Positions 27,917 to 37,500 of a stretch of DNA of 64,000 nt are shown piece by piece. Source of the DNA: Candidatus Microthrix subdominans. GTDB lineage: Bacteria > Actinomycetota > Acidimicrobiia > Acidimicrobiales > Microtrichaceae. Under the pieces are notes generated by a model, which worked only from the letters and a program-made list of their open reading frames with translations, was not told where the DNA came from and did no database searches. The stretch covers positions 1 through 64,000 of the forward strand of contig JADJZA010000008.1 of the NCBI GenBank assembly GCA_016719385.1. The letters are read 5' to 3'. The position numbers and the translations under genes were made by a program. Every line of letters starts with the position of its first letter. Position 1 is the first letter of the stretch.

Positions 27917-28936
27917 TCAAGAGTCACCCGTTCGTCGACCGATTGACACCTGCTGTGAGTGAAGGTTGCCGAGTGTGGCTGAGCCGCTTGGGCGGCGACG
28001 ACCAATCGGCACGTTCTTCACCACGTACGCTTCAAACTCAGCCCGAGTCAGCGCCTCTTGTTCTGGGCTTAGGCCGTCCAGGAGCGGCCAGAACATGTTG
28101 CAGGTGCCGCAGGGGTCCGCTTCTTCGCGCCTACCTGTGCGGTGCAAATCGCGATACCGCCGCGCTACTTGGTGATTGTAGAGTTCCAGGACTGAAAGAT
28201 CTCGCGCGGTCCCCCAGCCGTATTCGCCATTGTGATCCATGCAACAGAGAGTGACTGAACCGTCTACGAGAATGTCGAGCCTTGTGACATGCTCACACCC
28301 GTAACTCGGCACCGGCAGGTCGCTGTAGATATGACCCTTATAATTGTATAGGCCACTGATACTTGATTCTACTCCGCGGGATTCGCAAAATCGCAAGAAC
28401 TCGTCTTGCTCATGCAGGCTTGTGTCATCGAAGCAGGTCATTCGTAGCGTAATTTGTGCCCCAAGTTGCCCGCGAATCCTATCGGACAACAAGTACTCTA
28501 CGTTTGCGAGAGTTCGAGCGAGCGGAATGCCCATCATTGCCTCGTAACGCGCCGAATCGAGCGTGTTGATACTTATCGTTAGGTCATCGAGTCCAATAGA
28601 CGCAAGTCGGTCTGCCTTCCTTTCGTTCAGTCCATAGGCATTTGTATAGAGACGCAGCCTAGTATCGGGGAGATGTCCTCGAATGTACTCCAAGCGGTCC
28701 AAAATCTGTGGGTCTGAAAAAGGGTCTCCTTGCAAGAATGGCTCGATCTCGTAGAGGGGAAACTGTTTGCAATCCTCGATAATTTTTTCAAACAACTCAG
28801 TCGACATAGAGCCCTTATCACGACTGAGAGCATTGTTGGGGCAGAAGACGCATCGGGCGTTACAGCGACTCGTCGTCTCTATGGTGACAAGGCGAGGCGG
28901 GTCGTTCATGTCGATATCGGCAGTCTCGCTGTTCAT
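27917..28936 (-). CDS. radical SAM enzyme with SPASM domain
   Basis: The 339-residue product has the [4Fe-4S] motif in TIETTSRCNARCVFCPNNAL (C-x3-C-x2-C), the radical SAM barrel (EPFLQGDPFSDPQILDRLEY, LRLYTNAYGLNE, LDDLTISINTLDSARYEAMM) and a C-terminal SPASM/twitch region with PSYGCEHVTRLDILVDGSVT, LCCMDHNGEYGWG and PCGTCN, enough cysteines for an auxiliary cluster. Such enzymes include sugar and cyclitol dehydrogenases like BtrN and peptide modifiers. No precursor peptide is seen nearby, so a small-molecule substrate is preferred. It lies 40 bases upstream of the methyltransferase on the same strand. Confidence 0.85.
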   Translation of the reverse strand: MNSETADIDMNDPPRLVTIETTSRCNARCVFCPNNALSRDKGSMSTELFEKIIEDCKQFPLYEIEPFLQGDPFSDPQILDRLEYIRGHLPDTRLRLYTNAYGLNERKADRLASIGLDDLTISINTLDSARYEAMMGIPLARTLANVEYLLSDRIRGQLGAQITLRMTCFDDTSLHEQDEFLRFCESRGVESSISGLYNYKGHIYSDLPVPSYGCEHVTRLDILVDGSVTLCCMDHNGEYGWGTARDLSVLELYNHQVARRYRDLHRTGRREEADPCGTCNMFWPLLDGLSPEQEALTRAEFEAYVVKNVPIGRRRPSGSATLGNLHSQQVSIGRRTGDS

Positions 28937-29082
28937 TCGCGAAGGTTACCACTGTCGTGACCCTGTCCGCTCAGGGGACTTGAGCTGATCCCCTCCACTC
29001 GACTCTGACCGCGGTCGCAATTGGTGGCTCATAGAGTGGTGAGTGGCCTGAGATACGTGTCCCACACTCGGCTGACCGGCTG

Positions 29083-29814
29083 TCAAAGTGGCCGACTCGA
29101 CAAACGGGCGAACGCCATCTCCGGGGCGACCACAACCCAATTTTCACTGAGGGGATCGTCCATAGGATTTCTGTCGCCTTCAATACCACCCAAGATGCAG
29201 CCCGCCTCGCCTGCAATAACTAGGCCAGCCATGAGATCCCAGGAACGATCAGGGCAGTGGGCGGGGGTTCGGTATCCAGCCAGCCTACCTTCAGCTACTG
29301 CACACAACGAGTGCGCAGTAGCGCCGAGATCGCGTCCAAACAGGCCATGGAGGGGCTGGTACTCGCCACCCACGATCATGACGTCGGGGACGCGAGACTT
29401 CGCTACGCTTAGACGCTGGTCGTCTCGAAAGGCACCGGATCCTGAGGTAGCCCAGAATGTGTGCCCCGTGAATACGTTGGTAACCACTGCCGCGCAGGCC
29501 CCTTGCTTGGTTCTGGCCCAGATCGAAGGGCCCGAGAACGGGATCCCCCGAGTCAGGTTGTCGGTGCCATCAATTGGATCGAGAACAACTAGGGCCGAAC
29601 CTTGACCTAGCCAGCCCGCCTCTTCCGAGAGTACGCGCACGTCCGCGCTCAGGAGCACATTGAGCGCGGCCGACTCTGCCAAAGCGTCTGCCGCGTTCGC
29701 TGCTTGTTGCGATGGGTCTGGGACCGCCGCGTACTGGCACGCAAGCGGTTTGATCGCCTCGTCTACTCTTCTAGCGGCCGCCAACAGCAACTCCAATAGC
29801 TCCTGACACTCCAC
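29083..29814 (-). CDS. inositol monophosphatase family protein
   Basis: The 243-residue product has the metal-binding motifs VRVLSEEAGWLGQG (EE) and ALVVLDPIDGTDNLTRGIPF (D-P-I-D-G-T), and the late motif DRSWDLMAGLVIAGEAGC (W-D-x2-A-G). Family members dephosphorylate inositol phosphates, or bisphosphates such as PAP and fructose bisphosphate, with Mg2+. In this cluster a phosphorylated cyclitol or sugar is the likely substrate (inference). A 146-base gap separates it from the radical SAM gene, with no recognised feature. Confidence 0.85.
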   Translation of the reverse strand: MECQELLELLLAAARRVDEAIKPLACQYAAVPDPSQQAANAADALAESAALNVLLSADVRVLSEEAGWLGQGSALVVLDPIDGTDNLTRGIPFSGPSIWARTKQGACAAVVTNVFTGHTFWATSGSGAFRDDQRLSVAKSRVPDVMIVGGEYQPLHGLFGRDLGATAHSLCAVAEGRLAGYRTPAHCPDRSWDLMAGLVIAGEAGCILGGIEGDRNPMDDPLSENWVVVAPEMAFARLSSRPL

Positions 29815-29893
29815 CTACTCGGCTCCAGTCAGCGCATCGAAGTGAGCGAGAACGATGACGGACATCAGGTCAGGCCCATGGCCCAGCCTGCGG

Positions 29894-31120
29894 CTAGAGC
29901 GTTTCAAGAGCCAGCTCGATTACTTCCAGCGCCTGATAGATATCACCTGTCGTGTGTGCGGCTGACAAGAACCATTGGTGATTTGGATGCAACAAGAGGC
30001 CAGCGGCGGTGGTCTTGGAATAGAAATGTTGCTCGACCGCGAAGCGTGTCGTCGCGTCCTCAGACTGGAAACGCATGAACGGCATCGGTGGGTAGCCGAC
30101 CACTTCGATAGCCGATCCGAACCGTGACGTCAGAGTCTTGAGTCCGTTCTGAAACACTTCGCCAAGTCGCCATACGTGGTCTAGAGCATCCGTATCACGA
30201 AGGATCTCGATCGTCGCGATAGCTGCTGCCATGGATCCGGGCTCAGCAAAGTAGGTTGACGAAACTTTTGTGTCGCTCAGTTTTGATAGAATATCCCTAC
30301 GTCCGACCAACGCCGAGATCGGGTGTCCATTCCCCATCGCCTTGCCGTACGCAGCTAGGTCAGCTTGGACGTGGAGGTACTGCTGCGCACCACCGAGCGC
30401 AACCCGGAAGCCCGACCTCATCTCATCAAGAACGAACAGGGCACCATTGCGCCTCGCTACCTCTCCTATACTCGACAGGTGCGATGCCTCAACTTGATCG
30501 TCCCAAAACGGCATTGTGATTACACACGCAACCTTGTCGTTGCCGTGGCTAAGCAACGATTCCAGGACGTCGAGGTCGTTGAAGTCGAACGCCCTGCTAT
30601 TCTCCCTGACTGATGTCGGCACTCCTGCCGCCTGCTCGACCGACCAATCGTGCCAACCATTGTATCCCCATCGCAAAACGGCACTTCGGCCAGTGTATAT
30701 ACGGGCGAGTCGAACAGCGGCTGATGTAGCGTCAGAGCCGGTCTTGAGCATAAGGCACATCTCAGCACCGGGTATCACGCTCGTCAGTAGCTCGGCTAGC
30801 TCGATTTGTAGCGGGCTCCATAGCGGCGCGAAGCACCCACCATTCGCCGTCGCGGCGGCGGCTCGGCCATTTACTCGTTCGTCGCCGTGACCCAAAATGA
30901 CCGGACCGTAGCCAAGGCAGAAGTCGATGTACCGATTTCCATCGACATCCCAGACATACGCGCCTTTGGCGCGCTGCAAATAGCGCGGGTACTGGGCGTA
31001 GCCGTCATATTGCGGGAGAATATCCGGGCGCGTGGCGGCGCGCGCGTCAACCGAGCGTGCCCGCTCGGTCATGCGGTCCGTAATAGTCAGAGCCGATGCT
31101 GTTGCTGACAACCTCATCAC
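29894..31120 (-). CDS. class III aminotransferase (GSAM-like)
   Basis: This 408-residue PLP enzyme starts at GTG 31120 or at ATG 31072. YVWDVDGNRYIDFCLGYGPV and ILGHGDERVN open the fold, LKTGSDATSAAVRLARIYTG is the cofactor phosphate site, RWGYNGWHDW the glutamate-1-semialdehyde-mutase-type loop, GALFVLDEMRSGFRVALGGA holds the PLP aspartate, and ADLAAYGKAMGNGHPISALV the PLP lysine. GSAM-like proteins outside haem synthesis often aminate sugars, cyclitols or aldehydes in secondary metabolism. It is the first gene of the minus-strand operon, so the cluster probably starts with, or includes, an amination. Confidence 0.85.
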   Translation of the reverse strand: MMRLSATASALTITDRMTERARSVDARAATRPDILPQYDGYAQYPRYLQRAKGAYVWDVDGNRYIDFCLGYGPVILGHGDERVNGRAAAATANGGCFAPLWSPLQIELAELLTSVIPGAEMCLMLKTGSDATSAAVRLARIYTGRSAVLRWGYNGWHDWSVEQAAGVPTSVRENSRAFDFNDLDVLESLLSHGNDKVACVITMPFWDDQVEASHLSSIGEVARRNGALFVLDEMRSGFRVALGGAQQYLHVQADLAAYGKAMGNGHPISALVGRRDILSKLSDTKVSSTYFAEPGSMAAAIATIEILRDTDALDHVWRLGEVFQNGLKTLTSRFGSAIEVVGYPPMPFMRFQSEDATTRFAVEQHFYSKTTAAGLLLHPNHQWFLSAAHTTGDIYQALEVIELALETL

Positions 31121-31634
31121 CTACCCTTTGGGCGGACTCCTCAACACGGTGGACGCTACACGATTCGGTCTATCGTCCCGACTCCTTCACCCCAGAAGGT
31201 CGTCGCTCCTTTCGGCAGTCGGTGTTCCATCCGTAGTCGGCTGCTCATTTGGCGTTGATCCGGGAGCTCGGCGTGCTCGCTCGTAGCCAGCCTCCACCTC
31301 CACCCCGGTCGTTCCCCGTTTGGCGGACCAAGTCCTCAGGGCTGTCGTTTTGTCACACCGGCGCTTTGGTCACACGGGTCATTGTTGGTTCGCGGCGAGC
31401 ACTAGTGACACAACATGACGGGTGGCATGACGGAAGGCCTTCATTGTCGCCAATGTCGGGACGCTGTTCCTGATCATGCACTGCCGTGGTCTCCTTCTCG
31501 GCAAGGCGACTTGGTGACTGCGGAGCCCTCAAGGTGTTGGCTGCGGAAGGTCTTGGGTGTGAGTCGGCCAACCGACAACGGTCGTCTGATTCAGAGGAGC
31601 TGAGTTTGAGAGCCGTGCCACAAGGCCCACACAG
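31121..31634. other. intergenic stretch at the right edge of the low-GC cluster
   Basis: No convincing gene is visible. Short frames on both strands (for example 31415-31603 plus) show no motif. Composition shifts here from the low-GC cluster to the high-GC chromosome. The upstream region of the aminotransferase must lie in its left part. Confidence 0.4.
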
Positions 31635-32261
31635 TCAGGAGTGCCCGGCCGGCACGGCGACGCCCTCATAGAGCGCGTTGGTGATGGGTGGTCCGGGCAT
31701 GGTGTGACGGGTCGACTCGATCAGCTCAAAACCCGCCTCCCGCACGAGCTCATCGGGGTCGCGGGTGAGGTGGCATCCTCCGGAGAACACCTTCCACACC
31801 GGCTCGATGAGCCGCTGGCGGGCGGCCACCCGGGAGTCGTCGTGCAGACCGTGCTCCAGGTAGCGCAGCTGACCGTTCGGCTTGAGTACCCGGCGCGCCT
31901 CGGCCAGCGCCGACGCAACGTCGGGGATCGTGCACAGGGTGAAGGCGGCCACCACGGTGTCGACCGAGGCGTCTTCCATGGGGAGGTGCTCGCCGTCGAG
32001 GGCGACCCAACGGACCGGCTTGGGCCAGTTGCTGATGCGGGCGGCCGCCCGGTTGCGGGCACCGCTGGCCGGGTCGATCGCCAGCACCTCGTCGACAGCG
32101 TCGACGTCGTAGAACTCCAGGTTGGTGCCGGTGCCGAAGCCCAGCTCGACGACGGTGCCGACCGCGCCGGGGATGACGTGGGAACGGTGCTTCTTCACGT
32201 GTCCGGTGCTGAGCACGCGATCGATGATCGGCGGCAGGATGCGGTCGGTATAGAAGCTCAT
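31635..32261 (-). CDS. class I SAM methyltransferase, UbiE/PmtA-like
   Basis: The 208-residue product starts MSFYTDRILPPIIDRVLSTG and carries motif I TVVELGFGTGTNLEFYD, acidic motif II VLAIDPASG, then VDTVVAAFTLCTIPDVASAL and the motif VLKPNGQLRYLEHG. The short, tight form and the FCT(L)C/EHG-type segments match the Methyltransf_11 group that includes phosphatidylethanolamine and quinone methyltransferases. It is monocistronic and divergent from the protease at 32402. High GC and clean coding statistics place it in the chromosome, not the cluster. Confidence 0.8.
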   Translation of the reverse strand: MSFYTDRILPPIIDRVLSTGHVKKHRSHVIPGAVGTVVELGFGTGTNLEFYDVDAVDEVLAIDPASGARNRAAARISNWPKPVRWVALDGEHLPMEDASVDTVVAAFTLCTIPDVASALAEARRVLKPNGQLRYLEHGLHDDSRVAARQRLIEPVWKVFSGGCHLTRDPDELVREAGFELIESTRHTMPGPPITNALYEGVAVPAGHS

Positions 32262-32401
32262 GGCGACATGATCGCCTGTCGCCGGCCGATGTGCGAGCGG
32301 TCGGCGAAATCAGCGCCCCCGAACCCGCAGCCCAAGTGCACTGAGCCGACCAAGCTTCCTCACAGGGCGAACGCCCGGTGGTAGCGCGCTGCCCGTAGAA
32401 T

Positions 32402-33499
32402 GTGCCCGTGCGAGCCAGCCTGCGAATCGGGCGCCTCTTTGGGGTGCCGCTGTACATCCAATGGTCAGTGCTGCTCGTCGGCGGGCTGATCGCCTGGATC
32501 ACCGCCACCTCGCTGGTGAGCCGAGCCGGCGTTGAAACCTCGACCGCCGTGTCGATGGGGCTCAGCTTCGTGGTCGGGTATCTGGCCTCGGTACTTCTCC
32601 ACGAAATCGGCCACACGATCGCTGCCCGGCATTTTGGGATCGGTGTTCGGCGGATCTCGCTGCTGTTCTACGGTGGCGCCGCCGAGCTTGAATCCGCCCC
32701 GCCCGATCCGGTGTCGGAATTCTGGGTGGCGCTGGCTGGGCCGTTGGCCTCCGCCGGTTGTGCGGTCGCCGCTGTGGCGGGTCACCGGTTTGCCATCGGC
32801 GCCGAGGCCTGGCTGAGCGCCGACATCCTGGGGGCCCTGGCCTGGGCCAACGTGGCGATGGTGGTGATCAACCTGCTGCCCGGCTTCCCGCTCGATGGCG
32901 GCCGGGTGATGATGGCGCTGGTCTGGTGGGGTTCGGGCAACCGGTCGCTGGCCCAGCGGGCGGTCAGCTATTCGGGGTTGTCCCTCGGGCTGTCGCTGAT
33001 GAGCGTGAGCGCGCTGTTCTTGTGGTGGGGCCGTCCGCTTCTTGGGCTGTCCGCCTGGTGGGCGCTGGTCGTCGGCGGTTTCCTGGTGATCGCCTCGGAC
33101 GTGTGGTCCAAGCGCGCGCCGGTGCTGGGGTGTGTTGGCGATCGGATGGGGCCGGTGGCCCCCGCCCAGGCGGCTTGGGCACCGTCGGGGTGGTTTCTCG
33201 CCAACGTGGTCGACCCCAACCCGGCGTATGAGTACTTTCCGTTGGCCAACGAATCGGGCCAGTTGGTCGGGCTGGTCTCCGAGTCCCAGGTTCGGGGCGC
33301 CGCCGCGTCGACCGCTCCGGGTACGCCGGTCAGCGCCGTGGGCTGGTCGCTCGACCAGCTCGCCTATTCCACGCCCGACGAGGGTATCGGCGAGGTCGAG
33401 GCCCGCCGTCACGCCGCTGCCTCCCAGGTGGCGATGGTGCTGTCGGCCGGCCGCCCGGTCGGGGTGCTCAACGACCAGCTTGAGGCGCTGCCCGTCTAG
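32402..33499 (+). CDS. site-2-protease-family (M50) membrane metalloprotease
   Basis: GTG 32402 (or GTG 32408) begins a 365-residue multi-pass protein. SVLLHEIGHTIAARHFGIGV holds the zinc HExxH motif inside a membrane helix. NLLPGFPLDGGRVMMALVWW holds the third zinc ligand (D in PLDGGR). At least six hydrophobic helices are visible (YIQWSVLLVGGLIAWITATS, MGLSFVVGYLASVLL, LSLMSVSALFLWWG, WWALVVGGFLVIASDVW). The C-terminal 130 residues resemble a degenerate CBS-domain pair. Such proteases cleave membrane-bound regulators. The substrate is unknown. Confidence 0.85.
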   Translation: MPVRASLRIGRLFGVPLYIQWSVLLVGGLIAWITATSLVSRAGVETSTAVSMGLSFVVGYLASVLLHEIGHTIAARHFGIGVRRISLLFYGGAAELESAPPDPVSEFWVALAGPLASAGCAVAAVAGHRFAIGAEAWLSADILGALAWANVAMVVINLLPGFPLDGGRVMMALVWWGSGNRSLAQRAVSYSGLSLGLSLMSVSALFLWWGRPLLGLSAWWALVVGGFLVIASDVWSKRAPVLGCVGDRMGPVAPAQAAWAPSGWFLANVVDPNPAYEYFPLANESGQLVGLVSESQVRGAAASTAPGTPVSAVGWSLDQLAYSTPDEGIGEVEARRHAAASQVAMVLSAGRPVGVLNDQLEALPV

Positions 33500-33521
33500 A
33501 TCAATGTCGGTCGAGAGACCG

Positions 33522-34235
33522 TCAGCCGTTGGCGCCAGGGTCGACCGCCTCTTCCGACCGCCGGGGTGCGTCGTTTGAGTCAAACACGACGGTCACGTCG
33601 TCGTAGCCGACCGAGCCCAACATCGCCACCAACATGTCCTCGGTGTTGCGTCGGGCGAGGCCGGACAGGTCGCTGGCAGCGGCTGCATCCTCCATCCGGT
33701 TCTCGGCCTCGACGTACAGCGCCTGGTCGTCGACCGGCTGGTCGGAGACGAAGTCCTCGACCCGGTTGAGCAGCCCGCGCTCCCGGCTGTAGACGCGCGT
33801 TTTTGAGTTGTCGATGCGGGCCGAGGTCAGCGTGGGGGGAGGGATGGTGACCACGACGGAGCCGTCGGCATCGTCGACCACGATGGCGTCGGACTTGAGG
33901 CCGGTGAAGTCAACCTCGGCCTCGACCTCGCCGGAGGCCACCATCAGGGTGCGTTCGCCGGCGAGAATGGATGGCAGGCCTCCCACGTCGTCCTCGATGT
34001 CGACGATCACCTGAAACGTGCCGGTCGCAGCCGTGAACTGATTGAGCTTGGCGATCCGTTGCAACACCGGCGTCTGTGTGCGGTCGACGGTCGTGGACCG
34101 CCCGAACACCGGGATGATGCCGCTCAGCATGAGGACGACGGCGCAGGCCAAGGCGACGAGCACGGCCATAAAGCCCCCGCCGATGGCCAGGCCGCCCCGA
34201 CGGGCGGCGTTCGATGATGTCCGGCGTAGTCCCAC
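33522..34235 (-). CDS. DUF4230 family membrane-anchored protein
   Basis: The 237-residue product has one N-terminal membrane helix (FMAVLVALACAVVLMLSGII) and then the DUF4230 domain: TPVLQRIAKLNQFTAATGTF, IVDIEDDVGGLPSILAGER, EAEVDFTGLKSDAIVVDDAD, VVVTIPPPTLTSARIDNSKT and the end AMLGSVGYDDVTVVFD. The family is widespread in Actinobacteria and Bacteroidetes with no known function; it probably faces outside. It converges with the M50 protease, which ends 22 bases away. Confidence 0.8.
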   Translation of the reverse strand: MGLRRTSSNAARRGGLAIGGGFMAVLVALACAVVLMLSGIIPVFGRSTTVDRTQTPVLQRIAKLNQFTAATGTFQVIVDIEDDVGGLPSILAGERTLMVASGEVEAEVDFTGLKSDAIVVDDADGSVVVTIPPPTLTSARIDNSKTRVYSRERGLLNRVEDFVSDQPVDDQALYVEAENRMEDAAAASDLSGLARRNTEDMLVAMLGSVGYDDVTVVFDSNDAPRRSEEAVDPGANG

Positions 34236-34295
34236 GGGTGATCAGTACCCAGACCGCCAAAAATCGAACCGTCGGGTGGGGACCTCGGCGCGAGG

Positions 34296-34323
34296 CAGGG
34301 GAGGCACCGGTGTGCCTCCCCTG
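34296..34323. terminator. 12-bp perfect hairpin between DUF4230 and ileS
   Basis: CAGGGGAGGCAC (34296-34307) pairs perfectly with GTGCCTCCCCTG (34312-34323) around a four-base loop. It lacks a T-run. It lies upstream of the DUF4230 gene and downstream of ileS, so it could end the ileS transcript. No other feature is seen in 34236-34520. Confidence 0.5.
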
Positions 34324-34520
34324 TCGCGGCTCGTTTGAGTGAGCCATCAACCACGACGACGGGCTGCTACACGGTTGGAGGTGGGATGACAGTCGATCGT
34401 CGCGGTGTCGCGCTCATCGTACGTAGGTTGGAACGGCACCTACAAGCACTTTGACAGCGAGATTTGGTCGTGCAGGAGGAAGTTTCGACGGTCCGTCAGC
34501 GGCCAGCCACCCTGGGTGGT

Positions 34521-37500
34521 TCACCCCAGCTGAGCTACCTCGAAGGCCAGATGCGCCCCGTCGACGTCCACCTTCCGGCTCAGGCGTTTGACCCGGTCGC
34601 CCTCGACGAATTCGAACTCGTCGGCCAAGGTCGCCGCAGCGATGTGACCGCGATGAGCTTCGATCGCCGCCGCAAGCTCGGGCGAGTCGCTGGCCACCGA
34701 CACGCGAATACGATCGGTCAACCGGAACCCGGCGTCCTTGCGGGCCTGCTGGATGGCGCGCACCACATCGCGGGAGCGTCCCTCGGCGATCAGTTCGTCG
34801 GTCAGCGTCAGGTCCAGGCTGACGACCAGCCCCAGGTCGACGGCGTGCCCCTCGGGATCGACCATGCGCACGGCGGTGGTCGCCCGTGCGTCGTCGTCGC
34901 CGGTCGATACCATCGCCAGCTCGTACTCCTCGGGTGCGAGCACTTCGCCGGCAGCCTCGACCGTGCCGTCGGGGCCGGTGGCCCAGTCGCCGGCACGCGC
35001 AGCGGCCAGCACCTGCTGCACCGACTTGCCCAGGCGGGGCCCGAGCAGGCGGGCGTTGGGGCGCAGCACGGCCTGGGCAAAGGCGGATGCGTCGTCCTCG
35101 AGGCGCACCGTCTTGACGTTGAGCTCGTCGGCGATCAGGCCGGTGAAGGGCTCCAAGGAGTGGGCGCTTGCACCGGCAACGACCAGCTCGGCCAGCGGCA
35201 GGCGGGTGCGCAGGCGCCGGTCCTCACGCTGGGAGAGCACGGCGGAGGCGACCGCCCTCACCCGGTCCATGGCGTCGACCAGCTCGGGGTCGGCCGGCAG
35301 CTCGTCCGGTTCGGGCCAATCGGTCAGATGCACGGACCGCTCCCCGGTCAGGCCGGTGAACACCTCTTCGGCCACCATGGGCAGTAGCGGTGCCACCAGG
35401 CGGCACAGCGTGCTCAGCGCCGTGTACAGCGTGTCGTAGGCGTCGGCTTTGTCGGCGCCCGATGCATCGGGACCCGATGCCGGCGCCCAGAACCGGTCGC
35501 GGGAGCGTCGGACGTACCAGTTGGTGAGCGCATCGAGGTAGCTGGTGACCTGGTTGCAGGCGCCGGGGATGTCGTAGGTGTCCAGCGCCTCGGTCATTGC
35601 GTCGCGCAACTGGGCGGTCTTGGCCAACAGGTAGCGGTCGAGCGCACCGGTGGCGTCGGCGCGGAACCGGGCCCGATAGCCGTCGATGTTGGCGTAGGTG
35701 GTGAAGAAGCTGAAGGTATTCCAGATCGGGTTGAGGACCAGCCGCACCACCTCGTTGAACTCGGCGCCGTCCTCGGACACCTTCAGGTCGCCGCCACGGA
35801 TCACCGGCGAACTCATCAGGTGCCAGCGCAGCGCGTCCGAACCGATCGACTCCATCACCTCTTCGGGGTCGGCGTAGTTGCGGTGTCGCTTGGACAGCTT
35901 GCGGCCCTCGTGGTCCAACACGACGCCGTGGCAGATCACGTTGGAGAACGCAGGACGGTCGAACAGCGCACCGGCCAGAACGTGCAGGGTGTAGAACCAG
36001 CCGCGGGTCTGGGCGATGTACTCGACAATGAAGTCGGCCGGGCTGTGCTCGTCGAACCACTCGGCGTTTTCGAAGGGGTAGTGCACCTGGGCGAAGGGCA
36101 TCGACCCGGACTCGAACCAGCAGTCGAACACCTCGGCGACCCGACGCATCATCGACTTGCCGGTTGGATCGTCCGGGTTGGGACGCACCAACTCATCGAT
36201 GGTGGGGCGGTGCAGCTCGTCCGGACGCACCCCGAAGTCGGCTTCGAGCTCGTCGAGCGAGCCGTAGACGTCGATGCGCGGGTAGGCGGGGTCGTCGCTG
36301 CGCCACACGGGAATCGGCGTGCCCCAGAACCGGTTGCGGGAGATCGACCAGTCGCGGGCGCCCTCCAGCCACTGGCCGAACTGGCCGTCGCGCACATGGT
36401 CGGGGATCCAGCTGATCTGTTGGTTCAGGTCGACCAGGCGGTCGCGGATGGCGGTGACCTCGACGAACCACGACGACACCGCCCGGTAGATGATCGGGGT
36501 GTCGGTGCGCCAGCAGTGGGGATAGTTGTGGTCGTAGGTCTCCTGGCGCAGAACGACGCCGCGCTCCTTGAGGGCGGCGATGATCAGCGGGTTGGCGTCG
36601 AGCACGTTGGTGCCGGCCCAGTCGGTCACCTCGGCCGTGTAGCGGCCCTTCTCGTCGACCGGTGAGATCATCTCCAGCCCGGCCTCGGTGCCGAGGCGCT
36701 GGTCGTCCTCGCCGTGGCCGGGGGCGATGTGCACGATGCCCGTGCCGTCGGTGGTGTCGACGAAATCGGCGGTCAGCACCCGGAAGGCGCCCCGCTCGTC
36801 CGCTTCGCTGGCGAAGTAGTCGAACAGCGGCACGTAGCGAAGGCCGACCAACGCCTCGCCGGTGACGGCGCCCACCAGCGTGCCCTCGCCCAGCTCGCGC
36901 TCGTAGTTGTCCCGCACGTCGCTGCCGATGACGTGGACGACGCCGTTCAGCTCGACCAGGTCGTAGGCGATGTCCTCGCCGACGGCGAGGGCCTGGTTGG
37001 CCGGGAGGGTCCAGGGGGTGGTCGTCCAGGCGAGCAGCACGACCGGGGTGTCGGGCCCGGCCAGGCCGGCGGCCTGGCTGAGGACGGCGGCGTCGGGCGC
37101 GGTCAGCGCGAACGCCACGGTGAGTGCCGGGTCCTGGCGGGGGCGCATGGCGTCGTCGAGGCGGATCTCGAAGTTGCTCAGGGGGGTCTCGGCGCCCCAG
37201 GAGTAGGGCATCACCTTCTTGGCCTCGTAGATCAGGCCCTTCTCGTACAGCTGGTTGAAGGCCCAGATCACCGACTCCATGTAGGTGAGGTCCATCGTCT
37301 TGTAATCGTTGTCGAAGTCGACCCAGCGGGCCTGCCGGGTGACGTAGCGCTCCCATTCGCCGGTGTAGCGCAACACCGACGTGCGGCAGGCGTCGTTGAA
37401 GCGGTCCACGCCGTACTCGTTGATCGCCGCGTGGCCGGCCACGCCCAGCTGGCGCTCGGTCTCCATCTCGGCGGGTAGGCCGTGGCAGTCCCAGCCGAAG

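Noticed and set aside
22416..31120. Phosphonate biosynthesis cluster
   Set aside because: A cytidylyltransferase, a CDP-alcohol enzyme and a PhyH dioxygenase would fit, but PEP mutase and phosphonopyruvate decarboxylase are absent.
34464..35387. Long plus-strand frame opposite ileS
   Set aside because: It is the antisense shadow of a well-conserved ileS gene and has no motif of its own; similar shadows lie opposite nrdA, glpK and the FAD oxidase.
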